Below are positions 32,636 to 32,918 of a stretch of DNA of 32,918 bases, in pieces. Made by a program: the position numbers and the translations under genes. The notes below the pieces were generated by a model, which was given only the letters and a program-made list of their open reading frames with translations, did not search any database and was not told the origin of the DNA. The stretch's first letter is position 1; each line of letters begins with the position of its first letter. This stretch comes from Pseudomonas ovata (lineage in GTDB: Bacteria; Pseudomonadota; Gammaproteobacteria; Pseudomonadales; Pseudomonadaceae), in NCBI RefSeq assembly GCF_003131185.1, contig NZ_QFFU01000040.1:1-32918 (forward strand), read 5' to 3'.

Positions 32636-32799
32636 GAGCAGCCGTGTTTCGTTTCAACCCGCAGGGGCAACAGGCACCATCGACCCTACGGGAGACACGA
32701 GATCCGGGGTGCTCATCAACCTTGTGGGGGGGGGGCTCTGCAGCGGGCGGCGATCCGACGATGAGGCCAGCAAGGCCCATATACCTGCTGCGCCTGTCC
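32636..32799. other. Non-coding stretch with a 10-G run
   Basis: No supported gene lies here. A run of ten G at 32726-32735 is present. Open frames crossing this part have no recognisable product. Confidence 0.4.
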
Positions 32800-32802
32800 C
32801 AT

Positions 32803-32829
32803 AGCCATCGCCGGCAAGCCGCCTCCCAC
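32803..32829. repeat. REP-like sequence beside the insertion sequence
   Basis: The stretch reading ATCGCCGGCAAGCCGCCTCC and on to CCAC resembles the common fluorescent-Pseudomonas REP unit (GCCGGCAAGCCGGCTCC type). The IS left end begins only 4 bases later. Confidence 0.6.
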
Positions 32830-32833
32830 AGTC

Positions 32834-32918
32834 TGATCTGCACCCCAAAAGTTGGACACCAATCTGACTTCCTGGGGGTTTTTTCATGGGCAAGTACTCT
32901 ACGCAGTTCAAAATCACA
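32834..32918 (+). mobile_element. IS3-family (IS150-like) insertion sequence, left end, truncated by window
   Basis: The left end starts TGATCTGCACCCCAAAAGTT, which fits the IS150-group terminal repeat pattern (TG..CTGCACCC....GTTGGAC). The transposase frame opens 52 bases in. The rest of the element, its right end and target duplication lie outside the window. Confidence 0.8.
32886..32918 (+). CDS. IS3-family transposase OrfA, N-terminal fragment
   Basis: Only 11 codons are inside the window: MGKYSTQFKIT. This is the usual start of IS150-type OrfA proteins, which carry a helix-turn-helix domain that binds the element ends. A G-rich ribosome binding site (GGGGG) lies about 8 bases upstream. 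The call rests on the N-terminal peptide plus the terminal repeat in front of it. The frame is open at the window edge, so it is partial here and not necessarily broken. Confidence 0.75.
   Translation, partial: MGKYSTQFKIT

Noticed and set aside
32726..32735. Ten-G run as a phase-variation switch
   Set aside because: It is not inside or close to the promoter of a recognised gene; it could equally be a sequencing artefact.

Overview
The window looks like chromosome of a fluorescent pseudomonad, most likely of the Pseudomonas putida/fluorescens lineage. The reasons are the high GC, the REP-type repeats ending in 'GCGCTCCTAC', the four-gene iron cluster laid out as in P. aeruginosa PA4513-PA4516, a Pseudomonas-type ornithine decarboxylase, and a dipeptide transporter with several paralogous binding proteins. 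This assignment is inference from gene content, since no search was run.

Layout. 1-111: repeat debris. 228-2716: a LysR regulator converging on prfC (release factor RF3). 3061-6518: a four-gene osmoprotectant ABC importer (permease, binding protein, permease, CBS-domain ATPase). 6558-7208: an unrecognised, AT-richer orphan gene on the minus strand. 7669-8832: ornithine decarboxylase, preceded by a gene-free leader containing a strong intrinsic terminator. 9108-11357: a two-gene operon for an alpha-xenorhabdolysin-type binary pore-forming toxin (XaxA/XaxB-like). 11354-17981: the piu iron-uptake cluster. Sel1-repeat protein and PiuC dioxygenase run leftwards; the catecholate siderophore receptor PiuA and the PepSY/flavoreductase PiuB run rightwards. 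18150-23126: a TonB-dependent receptor very like E. coli YncD/PqqU (the PQQ importer), directly downstream of a PQQ-dependent glucose dehydrogenase. A near-identical 123-bp repeat flanks this pair on each side. 23398-32391: a seven-gene dipeptide transporter operon on the minus strand, with three tandem paralogous binding proteins, then DppB, DppC, DppD and DppF. 32834-32918: the left end of an IS3-family (IS150-like) insertion sequence next to a REP-like sequence, cut off by the window edge.

How it works together. Most of the window serves the cell envelope and uptake: osmoprotectants, siderophore iron with reductive release, PQQ and periplasmic glucose oxidation, and peptides. The most striking local couplings are the cofactor importer placed beside the enzyme that needs the cofactor, and the two-component toxin between polyamine synthesis and iron uptake. 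I found no CRISPR array, tRNA, rRNA or phage genes. I saw no sign of an entirely new multigene defence system; the least explained coding sequence is the orphan at 6558-7208.
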